Assembly: GCA_017632345.1 (NCBI GenBank)
Contig: JAGBRL010000062.1
Location: forward strand, 1-63,344
DNA from: Paludibacteraceae bacterium
GTDB lineage: Bacteria > Bacteroidota > Bacteroidia > Bacteroidales > Paludibacteraceae
Direction of reading: 5' to 3'
DNA: 63,344 nucleotides
Below, one piece after another: positions 42,682-51,926 of the stretch; position 1 is the stretch's first letter, and each line of letters begins with the position of its first letter. The position numbers and the translations under genes are program-made. A model generated the notes under the pieces. That model had not been told where the DNA came from. It saw only the letters and a program-made list of their open reading frames with translations, and made no database searches.

Positions 42682-44406
42682 TTATTCAGAAACGACACAT
42701 ACTAAACTTTCCCGCACATAGCCGCCCTTCTCGTTTATTGCTTCAAACCGTATTATATAAGGGGCAACCGGAAGCGCACGGCCGTAATTGTCCGTACCGT
42801 CCCACTCTATAACCCCCTCCACAGAGAGCAGTTCTTTTTTTCTCAGCACTTTGACTAGCTGACCATTCGCGGAAAAGACCTGAACATTTGCAGAATATCC
42901 CGCATCTGCCAAAAGATAGCGGAGCACAGCGAACTTGCCTTGCGACGGATTCGCCACATCATTTATCAGTTCCACGGAATTTGCAGAGCTTGTCTCGTCT
43001 GCATTGGCTGAGTTTGCTCTTCCCGGAGTCGCATAGCCGCTCTCTTGCGACGCCGAAACCCACTCATCCTTGTCAAAAGAGCTACGTTCCAGACTCACCC
43101 CGTCGGCATCCTTAACAAACTCGCTGTGCATGCTCGCAGTGTAAGAAAACTCGTCTATCACATTCTCCTTCTGGTCTAACAGCACCACCGCTCCGCTTTC
43201 GTTTCCATATGACGGCAACTTTTCTATAACCGCAAACCTGTCAAGTTCCGCACAATCATAATAATTGCAAATCTGCTCAACCGAAGAGCATATTACAACA
43301 TACTCCTTCGGCAGCAAAAGTTTTTCTGGCAAAGGCTTCTGCGCATAAAGATTTCCGTTCGAACGCCTTGTGGAAATCTTTAAAGAAGCCAAGTTCACAA
43401 CTTTATCGCTATTATTGTAAATCTCCACAAAGTCGCAGCCATCAGGATAGGGGTTGAACAAAATTTCGCTCAACAGAACATCGCCCGGCTCCGCGCTCTC
43501 CACTAACGCAATCACAAACGACGTGTCGTTCAGAACATTACCTTTCAAGTCAGCCACTTCCAAGACGTTCAGCCTATGCACTTCTCCTGATCTAAGAGGC
43601 ACATTAAAGAAGCCAGCGACCTCATTCTTTGATTTTTGCTCAAAATTGATTTCAAAAGGGAATTCATATTTAAGAGAGTTCAAATTCACAGCTTCTGAAA
43701 ACGTAAACAATAAAGAATCCGACGCAAACGAAAAACGAGTTATCTTAGGAGGAGTATAATCGGCAATCTCTTTCTGAACAACAGAAACGGAGTCAAAAAA
43801 ATAGAAACCGTCACTTTTTGTCTTCGAATACTTGCAGTAAATTCCAGCATAATTGGAATAAGAGAAAACCGAATCTCTGCAAGAGAAGAGCTCCGCAAAC
43901 CCGGTCTCGTCGTTCAGTTTTGCAGCCACGTTCCACTCGCCTTCCATGTCGCGCCGCACTTTAACTTCGAGCCTCACGGAGTCCATGTTCAGAAGGCCCT
44001 CCTCGCTCTCGCCTATCTTAGTTTTGGTCTTGCCCTTCTGCCTGTACAAGGCGATTTGGTCTTTCGCGTTCCCTATCAGCAGGAAGTAGCCGTTCAGCGA
44101 GTCTGCCAGATTCTGCCTGTCGCTGCAAAGATAGAACCGGACGTAGTTGCTACCAGAGGGGTTCAGCCGTATCCGCAAATTCAAAAACCACTCGGTCTCT
44201 TCGATAGCCTCGGACTCTGCCGAGAGGTAACTTTCGGAGGTTTCTGGCGACGCCTTCAGCCGCAACCCCTCCTTCTCATTTCTCACAAAAGCACTGTCTG
44301 TTCCAAACCATTGTACATCAGACGAATTTGACTTAAAATTGTCTGCAAACTGTGCAAACATCATGTTTCCGATAGATAGAAACAAAAAAAGGCTAAAAAA
44401 TCTCAT
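42682..44406 (-). CDS. Secreted lamin-tail-domain protein with FlgD-Ig-like C-terminus
   Basis: The 574 residues include a signal peptide (MRFFSLFLFLSIGNMMFA), an N-terminal LamG/concanavalin-like sandwich (about 20-205), an Ig-like linker (about 215-310), a lamin-tail domain (about 315-465, LLSEILFNPYPDGCDFVEIY and DEFSYTASMHSEF), and a FlgD-type Ig domain at the end (WDGTDNYGRALPVAPYIIRF). Bacteroidota surface proteins with this order are common and may be T9SS cargo. The function is unknown; an adhesive or nuclease-associated surface role is possible. It is divergent from asd. Confidence 0.82.
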   Translation of the reverse strand: MRFFSLFLFLSIGNMMFAQFADNFKSNSSDVQWFGTDSAFVRNEKEGLRLKASPETSESYLSAESEAIEETEWFLNLRIRLNPSGSNYVRFYLCSDRQNLADSLNGYFLLIGNAKDQIALYRQKGKTKTKIGESEEGLLNMDSVRLEVKVRRDMEGEWNVAAKLNDETGFAELFSCRDSVFSYSNYAGIYCKYSKTKSDGFYFFDSVSVVQKEIADYTPPKITRFSFASDSLLFTFSEAVNLNSLKYEFPFEINFEQKSKNEVAGFFNVPLRSGEVHRLNVLEVADLKGNVLNDTSFVIALVESAEPGDVLLSEILFNPYPDGCDFVEIYNNSDKVVNLASLKISTRRSNGNLYAQKPLPEKLLLPKEYVVICSSVEQICNYYDCAELDRFAVIEKLPSYGNESGAVVLLDQKENVIDEFSYTASMHSEFVKDADGVSLERSSFDKDEWVSASQESGYATPGRANSANADETSSANSVELINDVANPSQGKFAVLRYLLADAGYSANVQVFSANGQLVKVLRKKELLSVEGVIEWDGTDNYGRALPVAPYIIRFEAINEKGGYVRESLVCVVSE

Positions 44407-44438
44407 TTTATATACATTTATTGTTAATAAAAAATACG

Positions 44439-44446
44439 TACCTTTG
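44439..44446 (+). promoter_or_regulatory. -7 promoter element of asd
   Basis: TACCTTTG matches TAnnTTTG, 69 bp upstream of the asd ATG. Confidence 0.6.
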
Positions 44447-44515
44447 TACGGGCTGACAAAAGTATGTTGTTTAGTCTAAATTTTGGACAAAAAGAATGTT
44501 AAAAAATATTAAAAA

Positions 44516-45529
44516 ATGAAAGTAGCAATTGTTGGTACAAGTGGTGCAGTTGGACAGGAATTTTTGCGTGTCCTTGCCGAAAGAAATTTTCCGTTGACTG
44601 ACTTGGTGTTGTTCGGGTCATCTCGCAGCGCCGGAAGTGTTTATGAGTTTAAAGGCAAGAAGTACACCGTGAAGGAACTTCAGCACAACGACGATTTCAA
44701 AGATGTGGACATTGCTTTCACCTCTGCTGGTGCCGGCATCTCTAAGGAGTTTGCAGAAACTATCACTAAGTATGGAGCTGTGATGATAGACAACTCAAGC
44801 GCATTCCGTATGGACAAGGACGTTCCGCTGGTAGTGCCGGAAGTGAATGCCGCCGACGCGAAAGACCGTCCGCGCGGAATCATCGCTAACCCTAACTGCA
44901 CAACTATTCAGATGGTTGTTGCGCTAAAGCCTCTTGAAGAACTTTCTCACATCAAGAAGGTGCACGTGGCAACTTATCAGGCTGCGAGCGGAGCGGGCGC
45001 GGCTGCCATGGACGAACTTAAGAACCAGTACGGACAGATAGAGCGCGGCGAAGAGCCGACTGTAAACAAATTTGCTTATCAGCTCGCTTACAACTTGATT
45101 CCGCAGGTGGACGTCCCTACTGAAAACGGTTACACTAAGGAAGAGATGAAGATGTATAACGAAACTCGCAAAATCATGCACTCTGACGTTGAGGTCAGCG
45201 CCACTTGCGTGCGTGTTCCAGCTTTGCGAGCTCACTCTGAAGTTATCTGGTGCGAAACTGAACGCCCTGTCTCTGTTGCAGAGGCTCACGAAGCGTTCGA
45301 AAAGGCTGACGGTGTCATCCTTCAGGATAATCTTGCTGAAAAGGTTTACCCTATGCCGCTGTTCGTGGCTGGCAAGGACGCTGTTTATGTGGGACGTGTG
45401 CGTGGTGACCTTTCTAATCCTAACGGTATCTCGTTCTGGTGCGTTGGCGACCAAATCAAGAAGGGCGCGGCTCTTAACGCTGTTCAGATTGCGGAATACC
45501 TTATTAAAGAAAACGATGTAAGAAAATAA
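44516..45529 (+). CDS. asd: Aspartate-semialdehyde dehydrogenase
   Basis: Asd reduces aspartyl phosphate to aspartate semialdehyde, the branch point to lysine/DAP, threonine and methionine. The 337 residues have the NADP motif [11 protein letters not shown] (about 6-16), the active-site Cys in NPNCTT (about 125-130), and [10 protein letters not shown] with the substrate-binding Arg and catalytic His. Its product feeds Ddh and ThrC encoded elsewhere in this window. It has its own promoter and a strong terminator. Confidence 0.97.
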   Translation: MKVAIVGTSGAVGQEFLRVLAERNFPLTDLVLFGSSRSAGSVYEFKGKKYTVKELQHNDDFKDVDIAFTSAGAGISKEFAETITKYGAVMIDNSSAFRMDKDVPLVVPEVNAADAKDRPRGIIANPNCTTIQMVVALKPLEELSHIKKVHVATYQAASGAGAAAMDELKNQYGQIERGEEPTVNKFAYQLAYNLIPQVDVPTENGYTKEEMKMYNETRKIMHSDVEVSATCVRVPALRAHSEVIWCETERPVSVAEAHEAFEKADGVILQDNLAEKVYPMPLFVAGKDAVYVGRVRGDLSNPNGISFWCVGDQIKKGAALNAVQIAEYLIKENDVRK

Positions 45530-45556
45530 CTACATTAATTTTATAATCAACTTCGT

Positions 45557-45594
45557 CCCGAAGCAATATAAAATGTATTGCTTCGGGCGATTTT
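45557..45594 (+). terminator. Terminator of asd
   Basis: Perfect 12-bp arms CCCGAAGCAATA / TATTGCTTCGGG with a 7-nt loop, then CGATTTTG. The next gene starts only 20 bp later. Confidence 0.75.
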
Positions 45595-45613
45595 GTACAA
45601 ATAATTTAAAATC

Positions 45614-46387
45614 ATGAAAATAAAAGTTCTACTAATTTTAACCAATTTGCTTATTACTGTATCATCGTTTGCGATAGATAATTCCGCAAGACCTTTTTTT
45701 GACTACTCGAAACTAACACAGTTGGGATTGTTGAATTGGCCCTACCCTGTTTATGGCGACATTGACAGTATGGTCATGCATTCTTCTGACGGCAGCGAAA
45801 TTAATGTCAATACAATTTTAAAGTTTAACGAAAAGGGAGACATTGACGTAGCCTCATTTTTTCTTGAAGATTCTTTTTTGAGCGATGTAAAAGTGGATCA
45901 CAAATACGACGAAAAAGGATTCCCTTATGAATCGTTGGTCACAACAACAAATGACAATAGCTCTTCTTCAAAAAAGATGACTTACGTATATAATGACAAT
46001 GGGAAAATTACAAATCTGACTGATTATAGTAGTAACGGAGAAATAAGTAAAAAAACCGATTACATATATGATGAAAAAGGAAGATTGATCGAAGAGTCTG
46101 TTTTTTATCTTTGGAATCAAAAGATGACATACAACTACGACGACAAGGGGAATTTGACCGAAATTACATATTATCAAAATCCCGACTCCAAAGAATTTAA
46201 GATGAAAATGGTTTACAAATACGATAAAAAAGGAAGGTTGACCGAGATGAGCACCATTAACAGCGAAGGGGAAACTTATCTTGACATCAAATTAAAATGT
46301 GACAAAAGAGGCAATGTGATAGAAGAATCTGTGTACAGAAAAGGCAAATTTACTGAGATAACTAAATGCAAAATAACATATCGTTAA
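45614..46387 (+). CDS. Secreted YD-like repeat protein
   Basis: The 257-residue protein has a signal peptide (MKIKVLLILTNLLITVSSFA) and, from about residue 95, five or six beta-hairpin repeats of the YD/Rhs-like type (TYVYNDNGKITNLTDY, DYIYDEKGRLIEESVF, TYNYDDKGNLTEITYY, VYKYDKKGRLTEMSTI). It lacks an Rhs core or toxin tip. Repeats of this type form extended beta structures at the cell surface. The function is unknown. It lies just behind the asd terminator with no obvious promoter of its own. Confidence 0.8.
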   Translation: MKIKVLLILTNLLITVSSFAIDNSARPFFDYSKLTQLGLLNWPYPVYGDIDSMVMHSSDGSEINVNTILKFNEKGDIDVASFFLEDSFLSDVKVDHKYDEKGFPYESLVTTTNDNSSSSKKMTYVYNDNGKITNLTDYSSNGEISKKTDYIYDEKGRLIEESVFYLWNQKMTYNYDDKGNLTEITYYQNPDSKEFKMKMVYKYDKKGRLTEMSTINSEGETYLDIKLKCDKRGNVIEESVYRKGKFTEITKCKITYR

Positions 46388-46517
46388 TAAAGGTCTGCGC
46401 TCTTATTGTTCTTTAAGACATGCAATCTGTTTTTTGAAAAAAATTGCCAGATATTTACGTCTTAGTTCTAAAATCTTCATATCTTTACGCAATTATTTAC
46501 GTATTTAGTATATTTAG

Positions 46518-47459
46518 ATGAGGAAATTTTGTAGTTTATTCATTATCATATCATTGCATCTGAACTCGTTTGCTCAGATTTCAAACGACTCTCTGCTTTC
46601 TCTTTTCCAGACAAAAGAGAAGTTTGAGGTTTTTGAGTCTTTGAGGCAGCTTTATCTCGATTATGAAATGATAAGGAAGGACGAGCGTCTGAAGCCCTAT
46701 TTCATCGAGTGCCTCAATTTGGACGAATACTACAAACGCAATCTGAAGAATGCGAGAGAGAATATAGAAAGCAGGAATCTTGACATGGATATTTGCTTTA
46801 ACATTTTGAATAAAAGGAAGATATACAACAGGGACTCCATACTTCTGAATCCTGAGCTGTACAAAATTTACCGTGACAGCACCATCGAAATTTTGATGAA
46901 GAAGGAGATGCACTACTTCAAAGACAAGATTCCTTTCGGGTCGGTGTGGATTCATAGCCAGCTCAAATATCCGGAAAGTTATGACTTCGTCAAAAAAGAG
47001 TGGATAAAAGACGGAAGACCTATAAGCGGCAGCCTTTTCCAGGCTTTGCTGAGACTGAATGACGCAGAGGCTCTGGAAATTTTTGACAGCCAGATAGACA
47101 AATTCGTGAAAAGCAACGGCGATGACCAACTGCTGATGGAGCAAATCTCACGAAATATGCGCATAACAAACTCGCACATACTTGTCAAAGCTCTGGACCT
47201 GCTTTCTGTAAGTCGTCCCAAGCCCATAACTGATAACTATTCAGAACCTTTCGGCTGCTTTGTGGCAAGGTATCTTATAGAAGTTGCAGACCCGGACTTC
47301 AATCTGAGCGAAAGGGACTGCGGCACAATCAAGAAAGAGAGGAAACGTATCGCAAAAATTGTGAAGAAAAAAGCGGAAACTCTCAAGGCTGAAGAAAATT
47401 TATGGATGCAAAACATCAAATACATAGATTCAAAAAACATTATTTATTTTAAATTTTAG
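46518..47459 (+). CDS. Hypothetical secreted protein, first gene of the lemA-TPM cluster
   Basis: A 313-residue protein with a signal peptide (MRKFCSLFIIISLHLNSFA) and a mostly helical, charged mature part. I recognise no domain; a HEAT-like helical repeat is conceivable. It ends three bases before the lemA start codon, so the two are cotranscribed, which places it in the LemA/TPM envelope cluster. A near-consensus TATCTTTA lies upstream at about 46482. Confidence 0.75.
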   Translation: MRKFCSLFIIISLHLNSFAQISNDSLLSLFQTKEKFEVFESLRQLYLDYEMIRKDERLKPYFIECLNLDEYYKRNLKNARENIESRNLDMDICFNILNKRKIYNRDSILLNPELYKIYRDSTIEILMKKEMHYFKDKIPFGSVWIHSQLKYPESYDFVKKEWIKDGRPISGSLFQALLRLNDAEALEIFDSQIDKFVKSNGDDQLLMEQISRNMRITNSHILVKALDLLSVSRPKPITDNYSEPFGCFVARYLIEVADPDFNLSERDCGTIKKERKRIAKIVKKKAETLKAEENLWMQNIKYIDSKNIIYFKF

Positions 47460-47462
47460 ATT

Positions 47463-48041
47463 ATGAAAACAATTAAGAAATTACTTTTTTGCTTGATGCT
47501 GGTTCCTTTCCTAAGCAGCTGCCAATACAATGAAATGGTAGAAATGCAAGAGAAAGTTGAAGCTCAGTGGGGCCAGGTTGAAAACGTTTATCAGCGACGC
47601 GCAGACTTGATTCCGAACCTCGTAGAGGTTGTGAAAGGATATGCTAAGCATGAGCATGAAACGTTAACCGAAGTCACCAAGGCCCGTGCCGAAGCAACAA
47701 GCATCAAACTGAACATGGAAGATTTGACAGAAGAGAATCTTGCTAAATATCAGGAGGCTCAAGGAGCTATCACACAGGCGTTGAGCAGACTTATGGTTGC
47801 TCACGAACAATATCCTGAATTAAAGGCAGACAAACAGTTCCAGGCTCTTCAGGCTCAGCTCGAAGGCACTGAAAACAGAATCTCTACAGAACGTAACAGA
47901 TTCAACGAAATTGCTAGAGAATATAACACTTACATCAAAAAGTTCCCTAACAATTTCATTGCCGGATGGTTTGACTTTAATGCCAAGCCATACTTCAAGG
48001 CTGAAGCTGGTTCTGAAAAAGCTCCTAAGATACAGTTCTGA
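47463..48041 (+). CDS. lemA: LemA family lipoprotein
   Basis: The 192-residue protein begins with a lipoprotein signal (FLSSC, Cys about 20) followed by the long-helix LemA core: VEAQWGQVENVYQRRADLIP (about 33-52), NLVEVVKGYAKHE, SRLMVAHEQYPELKA and ENRISTERNRFNEIAREYN. LemA proteins are membrane-anchored helical bundles of unclear function, often encoded beside TPM-domain proteins, as here. A 10-bp perfect hairpin follows the stop codon, and three TPM genes come next. Confidence 0.93.
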   Translation: MKTIKKLLFCLMLVPFLSSCQYNEMVEMQEKVEAQWGQVENVYQRRADLIPNLVEVVKGYAKHEHETLTEVTKARAEATSIKLNMEDLTEENLAKYQEAQGAITQALSRLMVAHEQYPELKADKQFQALQAQLEGTENRISTERNRFNEIAREYNTYIKKFPNNFIAGWFDFNAKPYFKAEAGSEKAPKIQF

Positions 48042-48060
48042 TAACCATCTGCTTTAGAAC

Positions 48061-48094
48061 AGTCCGTGCCGGACCATCACGTTTGGCACGGACT
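48061..48094 (+). terminator. Hairpin between lemA and the first TPM gene
   Basis: Perfect 10-bp arms AGTCCGTGCC / GGCACGGACT with a 14-nt loop and no T-tract. It may attenuate or stabilise the lemA message rather than terminate fully. A solo repeat end (48133-48145) lies between it and the next start codon. Confidence 0.5.
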
Positions 48095-48132
48095 TGAAGA
48101 TTTAGGCTTTCATACAAAAGTTTGTTTCAAAA

Positions 48133-48145
48133 GAATTTATAGAAC
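48133..48145 (+). repeat. Solo end of the dispersed repeat
   Basis: GAATTTATAGAAC followed by CCTCCTAA matches the right terminus of copies A-C (TGAATTTATAGAACCCACC). No left end is present nearby, so this is a fragment or chance match. It lies 22 bp before a start codon. Confidence 0.4.
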
Positions 48146-48167
48146 CCTCCTAAAAAGATTTATTGAC

Positions 48168-48605
48168 ATGGATGAGTTTGAATTTCTAAATAAAGAGGAA
48201 ATCCTCCGCGTGGAGGACGCCATTGCTGACGCAGAAACTTTCACGTCAGGTGAGATTCGTGTGCATATAGACGAGTATTGCGACAACGACCTTATGGGCA
48301 AAGCTGCAAAACGTTTTGAAGAGCTCGAGATGGACATGACAGAACTACGAAACGGAGTGCTGTTTTACATTGCTTACAAAGACCGCAAGTTTGCGATTAT
48401 CGGCGACTCCGGCATTAACGAAAAAGTTCCGGAAGGATTTTGGGACAGTGTGAGAGAGACCTTGGAGGAGAATTTTAAAAAGGGGGATTTTAGCACAGGT
48501 CTCTGCGAAGGCATCAAGATATGCGGCAAAAAGCTTAGTGATCTGTTTCCTTTTCAGGAAGGCGACATTAACGAGCTGCCTAACGAAGTCACTTTTGGCA
48601 AATAA
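48168..48605 (+). CDS. TPM-domain protein (cytoplasmic, no signal peptide)
   Basis: The 145-residue protein starts at the ATG at 48168 (MDEFEFLNKEEILRVEDAI); the longer frame from 48066 runs through a hairpin and a repeat end. It contains a TPM (YgcG/Psb32) domain: SGEIRVHIDEYC, RNGVLFYIAYKDRKFAIIGD and WDSVRETLEENFKKGDFSTG. Unlike the two following paralogues it lacks a signal peptide and a Gly-rich tail. TPM domains have been linked to acid phosphatase activity and photosystem repair in plants; the bacterial role is unclear. Confidence 0.85.
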   Translation: MDEFEFLNKEEILRVEDAIADAETFTSGEIRVHIDEYCDNDLMGKAAKRFEELEMDMTELRNGVLFYIAYKDRKFAIIGDSGINEKVPEGFWDSVRETLEENFKKGDFSTGLCEGIKICGKKLSDLFPFQEGDINELPNEVTFGK

Positions 48606-48613
48606 CATTCATC

Positions 48614-49381
48614 ATGAGAAGGACTTGTTTATTTTTTCTTTTTGTCCTATTTGCAACATTGAGTTCTTTTGCTCAAAATGATGTTCCCGACGCTCCTAAC
48701 CCGCCGCGCCTGGTAAATGACTTTGCCGGCATATTGTCTCGGCAAACGGTTGCAAATTTGGAACGGGAGCTTGTCTCTTTTGACACAAGCACAAGCACTC
48801 AGATCGTTGTGGTTACAGTGACGAGCTTTGGAGACCTCTCCGCAAATGAATTTGCTACAAAACTTGGTCACAAATGGGGTGTGGGACAAAAAGGGAAAAG
48901 TAACGGGGTGGTTATTCTCGTAAAGCCAAAACCTGCAAACGGCGTGGGGAAAGGCGAGGCTTACATCGCGCCAGGATATGGTCTGGAAGGCGCTTTGCCT
49001 GATATTATATGCCACAGAATCGTAAATGAGGTGATGATTCCGTACTTCAAAACAGGCGATTATAACAACGGCATCATAGCCGCCTGCAAAAACGTGATGG
49101 ACATAAGCAGAGGCGAATACACATCGGACAGGACTGACGAGCCGGACATTGTGTCTTTCATTATAATCTTGCTGTTCATCGTACTCTTCATCTATTTTCT
49201 TCGCAAAAACAAAAACAACAAAGGCTATGCCCAAGCCAGACCAAGAAGAGGACATGTAACTTATGGAGACATCATAAGCACTTCTAGAAATGATAGATGG
49301 CATGACAACTTCGGAGGCGGCGGCTTTGGAGGCTTCGGCGGTGGAGGTTTCGGCGGTGGCGGCAGTGGCGGCAGCTGGTAA
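48614..49381 (+). CDS. TPM-domain membrane protein with glycine-rich tail (YgcG-like)
   Basis: The 255 residues are a signal peptide (MRRTCLFFLFVLFATLSSFA), a TPM domain (about 35-165: LVNDFAGILS, NGVVILVKPK, APGYGLEGALPD), one transmembrane helix (about 178-195, FIIILLFIVLFIYFL), and a cytosolic tail ending in GGGFGGGGSGGSW. This is the classical YgcG-type layout. It lies 8 bp after the previous gene and is followed by a longer paralogue. Confidence 0.9.
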   Translation: MRRTCLFFLFVLFATLSSFAQNDVPDAPNPPRLVNDFAGILSRQTVANLERELVSFDTSTSTQIVVVTVTSFGDLSANEFATKLGHKWGVGQKGKSNGVVILVKPKPANGVGKGEAYIAPGYGLEGALPDIICHRIVNEVMIPYFKTGDYNNGIIAACKNVMDISRGEYTSDRTDEPDIVSFIIILLFIVLFIYFLRKNKNNKGYAQARPRRGHVTYGDIISTSRNDRWHDNFGGGGFGGFGGGGFGGGGSGGSW

Positions 49382-49454
49382 CAAAAAACAATAATTGCAC
49401 ACGGATCAGAAAGGGACTGTATGTTCTGCAATCCGAATAAAAACATTTTCAATT

Positions 49455-50900
49455 ATGATAAAAAAGATTTTTAAACCATTTTATTGGATTCTATATATTT
49501 TTTGCGTTCTCTGCATCTTTTGGGCTATAGCTCCTGACGAGTTTAAGCCTGAATGCAACGAAAAGAACTTAGACTGGTCTAAAATGACCAAAAACATTTT
49601 GTTTGGCAGGCTGAAAAGCAACCCTGCTGCAGAAGCAAGAGAGAAGGAGTTGAAGGAAAAGAAGGAGAAAGAAGAGAATATTTCTCATGCTGATGATTTT
49701 GAGCATGGCAAATATGTCTATGACTTTGCCTCCATCCTGAATTCCTCTGAGCTTGAAAGCCGTCTGAAAAACTTTAAAGAAAACTCTTCGGTTCAAATTG
49801 TTGTGGTTTCCGCTGCTAATTACAGCACAGACAACAGCATGACAAACATAGAGAACGCAACTAACCTTGCCCAATTATGGGGCATTGGCGAGTTCGACAA
49901 GGACAATGGTGTGTTGATTATCATAAAACCCAAAACTAATGAAAGCGCTGGGCACGCCACCATCGTAACAGGATACGGCATGGAAGGCACGCTTCCTGAT
50001 ATTGTGTGTCACGAAATAGTGCAAAACTCGATGATTCCTTTGTTTGAACAAGGCAAATACAACGAAGGCGTTGAAGCAGCTGTCAATATGATTTCAGCCG
50101 CTATCAGGAAAGAGAAGAACGGCGACAAAGAGATAAAACTTATGCCGAACGAACATGTGGCTGATTTTGCTTGCATAATCAAAAACGAAACTCATCTAGA
50201 TTATTTTGAAAAGGAGTTCGAAAAAATCAAATCTGAGCACGGAGTGGATGTGAGGTTTATCACTGTCCCTGCAGGGCTCAGCTTCATCCCTGAAAATCTG
50301 ATTGTGCATGATGGCTCTCGCACCTGCCATGAATCATGCAACAAAAACTTCATAATGTGGATGATAAACAGATTCTCAAATAATAATACATCATCAAGCA
50401 CTTCGCCTGACATACTCGTCGTTATTAGTGGAACATCAGAACTTTTAGGGGAGGAAGAGAGACAAGTTCAGATTTTCATAAAAGAAGGGAAAGATTCTCT
50501 GTTGCCTAACGTTGACATGCATATAAAAAATTTGGGCTCAGATGACTTATACAATGCAATGCTGAACTTTAACATTGATATTGAATTAAATAAAATACAA
50601 AAAGACATCAACTTAGACTTATATTCTGATTTGATCATTTTCTTCATCATTCTGATGTTTGTTCATGGCTCTATTGAACTTGTGTCCATCTACTTGAACA
50701 AGATGAATAAGCTGCAACAGTCTCTCATCGAAGAAGAGGCAGACAAGCTTAGAGAAAAGGGCTGGGGCTACAAAATCAGAGGCGCATTTTATTTTGTGCT
50801 GATGCTGCCGGCTATACTTATTGGCAAGATATTCGGAGGCGGAGCCAAAACTTCTGGCGGAGGACGCTTCGGCGGAGGTGGAGCAACCGGAAGCTGGTAA
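49455..50900 (+). CDS. Long TPM-domain membrane protein, possibly with two TPM copies
   Basis: The 481-residue protein starts at the ATG at 49455 (MIKKIFKPFYWILYIFCV, a signal anchor). A first TPM domain spans about 80-215 (YVYDFASILN, NGVLIIIKPK, VTGYGMEGTLPD). A second segment, from about 235 (NEHVADFACIIKNETHLDYF), starts like another TPM domain but lacks the later motifs. A transmembrane helix at about 395-412 (LIIFFIILMFVHGSIEL) and a tail ending FGGGGATGSW follow. The shared GSW end with the preceding paralogue suggests duplication from a common YgcG-type ancestor. Confidence 0.82.
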   Translation: MIKKIFKPFYWILYIFCVLCIFWAIAPDEFKPECNEKNLDWSKMTKNILFGRLKSNPAAEAREKELKEKKEKEENISHADDFEHGKYVYDFASILNSSELESRLKNFKENSSVQIVVVSAANYSTDNSMTNIENATNLAQLWGIGEFDKDNGVLIIIKPKTNESAGHATIVTGYGMEGTLPDIVCHEIVQNSMIPLFEQGKYNEGVEAAVNMISAAIRKEKNGDKEIKLMPNEHVADFACIIKNETHLDYFEKEFEKIKSEHGVDVRFITVPAGLSFIPENLIVHDGSRTCHESCNKNFIMWMINRFSNNNTSSSTSPDILVVISGTSELLGEEERQVQIFIKEGKDSLLPNVDMHIKNLGSDDLYNAMLNFNIDIELNKIQKDINLDLYSDLIIFFIILMFVHGSIELVSIYLNKMNKLQQSLIEEEADKLREKGWGYKIRGAFYFVLMLPAILIGKIFGGGAKTSGGGRFGGGGATGSW

Positions 50901-50962
50901 ATAGTACGCGGCCTGCAGGAAAGAACATTTCACTCTGGCCGCACGTTATTATTCTGAAATTT

Positions 50963-50970
50963 TATTTTTG
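50963..50970 (+). promoter_or_regulatory. -7 promoter element of the PfkB kinase gene
   Basis: TATTTTTG, 19 bp upstream of the ATG at 50990. An imperfect hairpin (GCGGCC / GGCCGC, 50908-50942) lies just before it and may end the TPM transcript. Confidence 0.55.
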
Positions 50971-50989
50971 ATTTTACTTTAATTGAAAT

Positions 50990-51913
50990 ATGAGAAAAAT
51001 AATTGGTTTAGGCGAAACCGTCTTTGATATTATCTTCAAAAACGAGCAGCCTATAAGCGGACGTCCTGGCGGTTCTGTCTTTAACTCCTTGATATCGTTA
51101 GGAAGACTTGGACAGAACACCACTTTCATTAGCGAATTTGGCGCAGACAGAATAGGCGACTCGATTAAGAAATTTCTTGCTGAAAATAATGTCGGCTCGG
51201 ACTATGTCTGCATGATGGACGGCAACAAAACCTCTCTCGCCCTCGCTTTTCTTGACGAAGAGCAGAAGGCCGACTATCTTTTTTACAAAGACTACCCTTC
51301 TCAGAGGCTTGATTGTGTTATGCCGGAAATAAATCAGGACGACATTGTGTTAATAGGCTCGTTCTTCGCTCTCAACCCGGTTCTTCGCAACCGCCTTGTC
51401 GAGGTTTTGGAAGAAGCAAGGATCAAAAAGGCTATTGTTTATTACGATGTTAATTTTCGCAAAACGCACGTGAACGAAGTTAGACATCTGATGCCCTACA
51501 TTTTGGAGAACTTTGAATACTCCAGCATTATAAAGGGCTCTGACGAAGATTTTGAAAACATATATAACGAGTCGGACCCAAATGCGATTTACAAAGACCG
51601 TATTGAGTTCTATTGCAAAAATTTCATATACACCAAAGGGGCTGACGGCGCAAAGATTTTCGGCAACGGATTTGAAAAAGATTACCATGGCAATAAAATT
51701 GACCCTGTAAGCACGGTTGGCGCGGGCGACAGTTTCAATGCGGGAATTGTCTTTGGTCTCATGAAGCATAATGTGACATTTGAAGAACTTAAGAACGGCA
51801 TTTCTGAAGAGAAGTGGGACAGCATAGCAAAATATGCGATAGACTTTTCGTCTTTCGTATGCACAACTTACGAAAACTATATTTCTGAAGAGTTCGCCGC
51901 TAAACAAGTATGA
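50990..51913 (+). CDS. PfkB-family carbohydrate kinase (fructokinase-like)
   Basis: The 307-residue kinase opens with IIGLGETVFDIIF and GRPGGSVFNSLISLGRLG (PfkB signature 1). It carries the catalytic anion hole STVGAGDSFNAG (about 242-253, base Asp about 247). Substrate may be fructose, ribose or another sugar; sequence alone does not decide. The MetH-activation gene starts 13 bp after its stop, so the two are likely cotranscribed. Confidence 0.88.
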   Translation: MRKIIGLGETVFDIIFKNEQPISGRPGGSVFNSLISLGRLGQNTTFISEFGADRIGDSIKKFLAENNVGSDYVCMMDGNKTSLALAFLDEEQKADYLFYKDYPSQRLDCVMPEINQDDIVLIGSFFALNPVLRNRLVEVLEEARIKKAIVYYDVNFRKTHVNEVRHLMPYILENFEYSSIIKGSDEDFENIYNESDPNAIYKDRIEFYCKNFIYTKGADGAKIFGNGFEKDYHGNKIDPVSTVGAGDSFNAGIVFGLMKHNVTFEELKNGISEEKWDSIAKYAIDFSSFVCTTYENYISEEFAAKQV

Positions 51914-51926
51914 CTTTGCATTTAGT

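Noticed and set aside
45614..46387. YD-like repeat protein considered as a full Rhs toxin
   Set aside because: It lacks the Rhs core motif, toxin tip and an immunity gene; only short YD-like hairpins are present.
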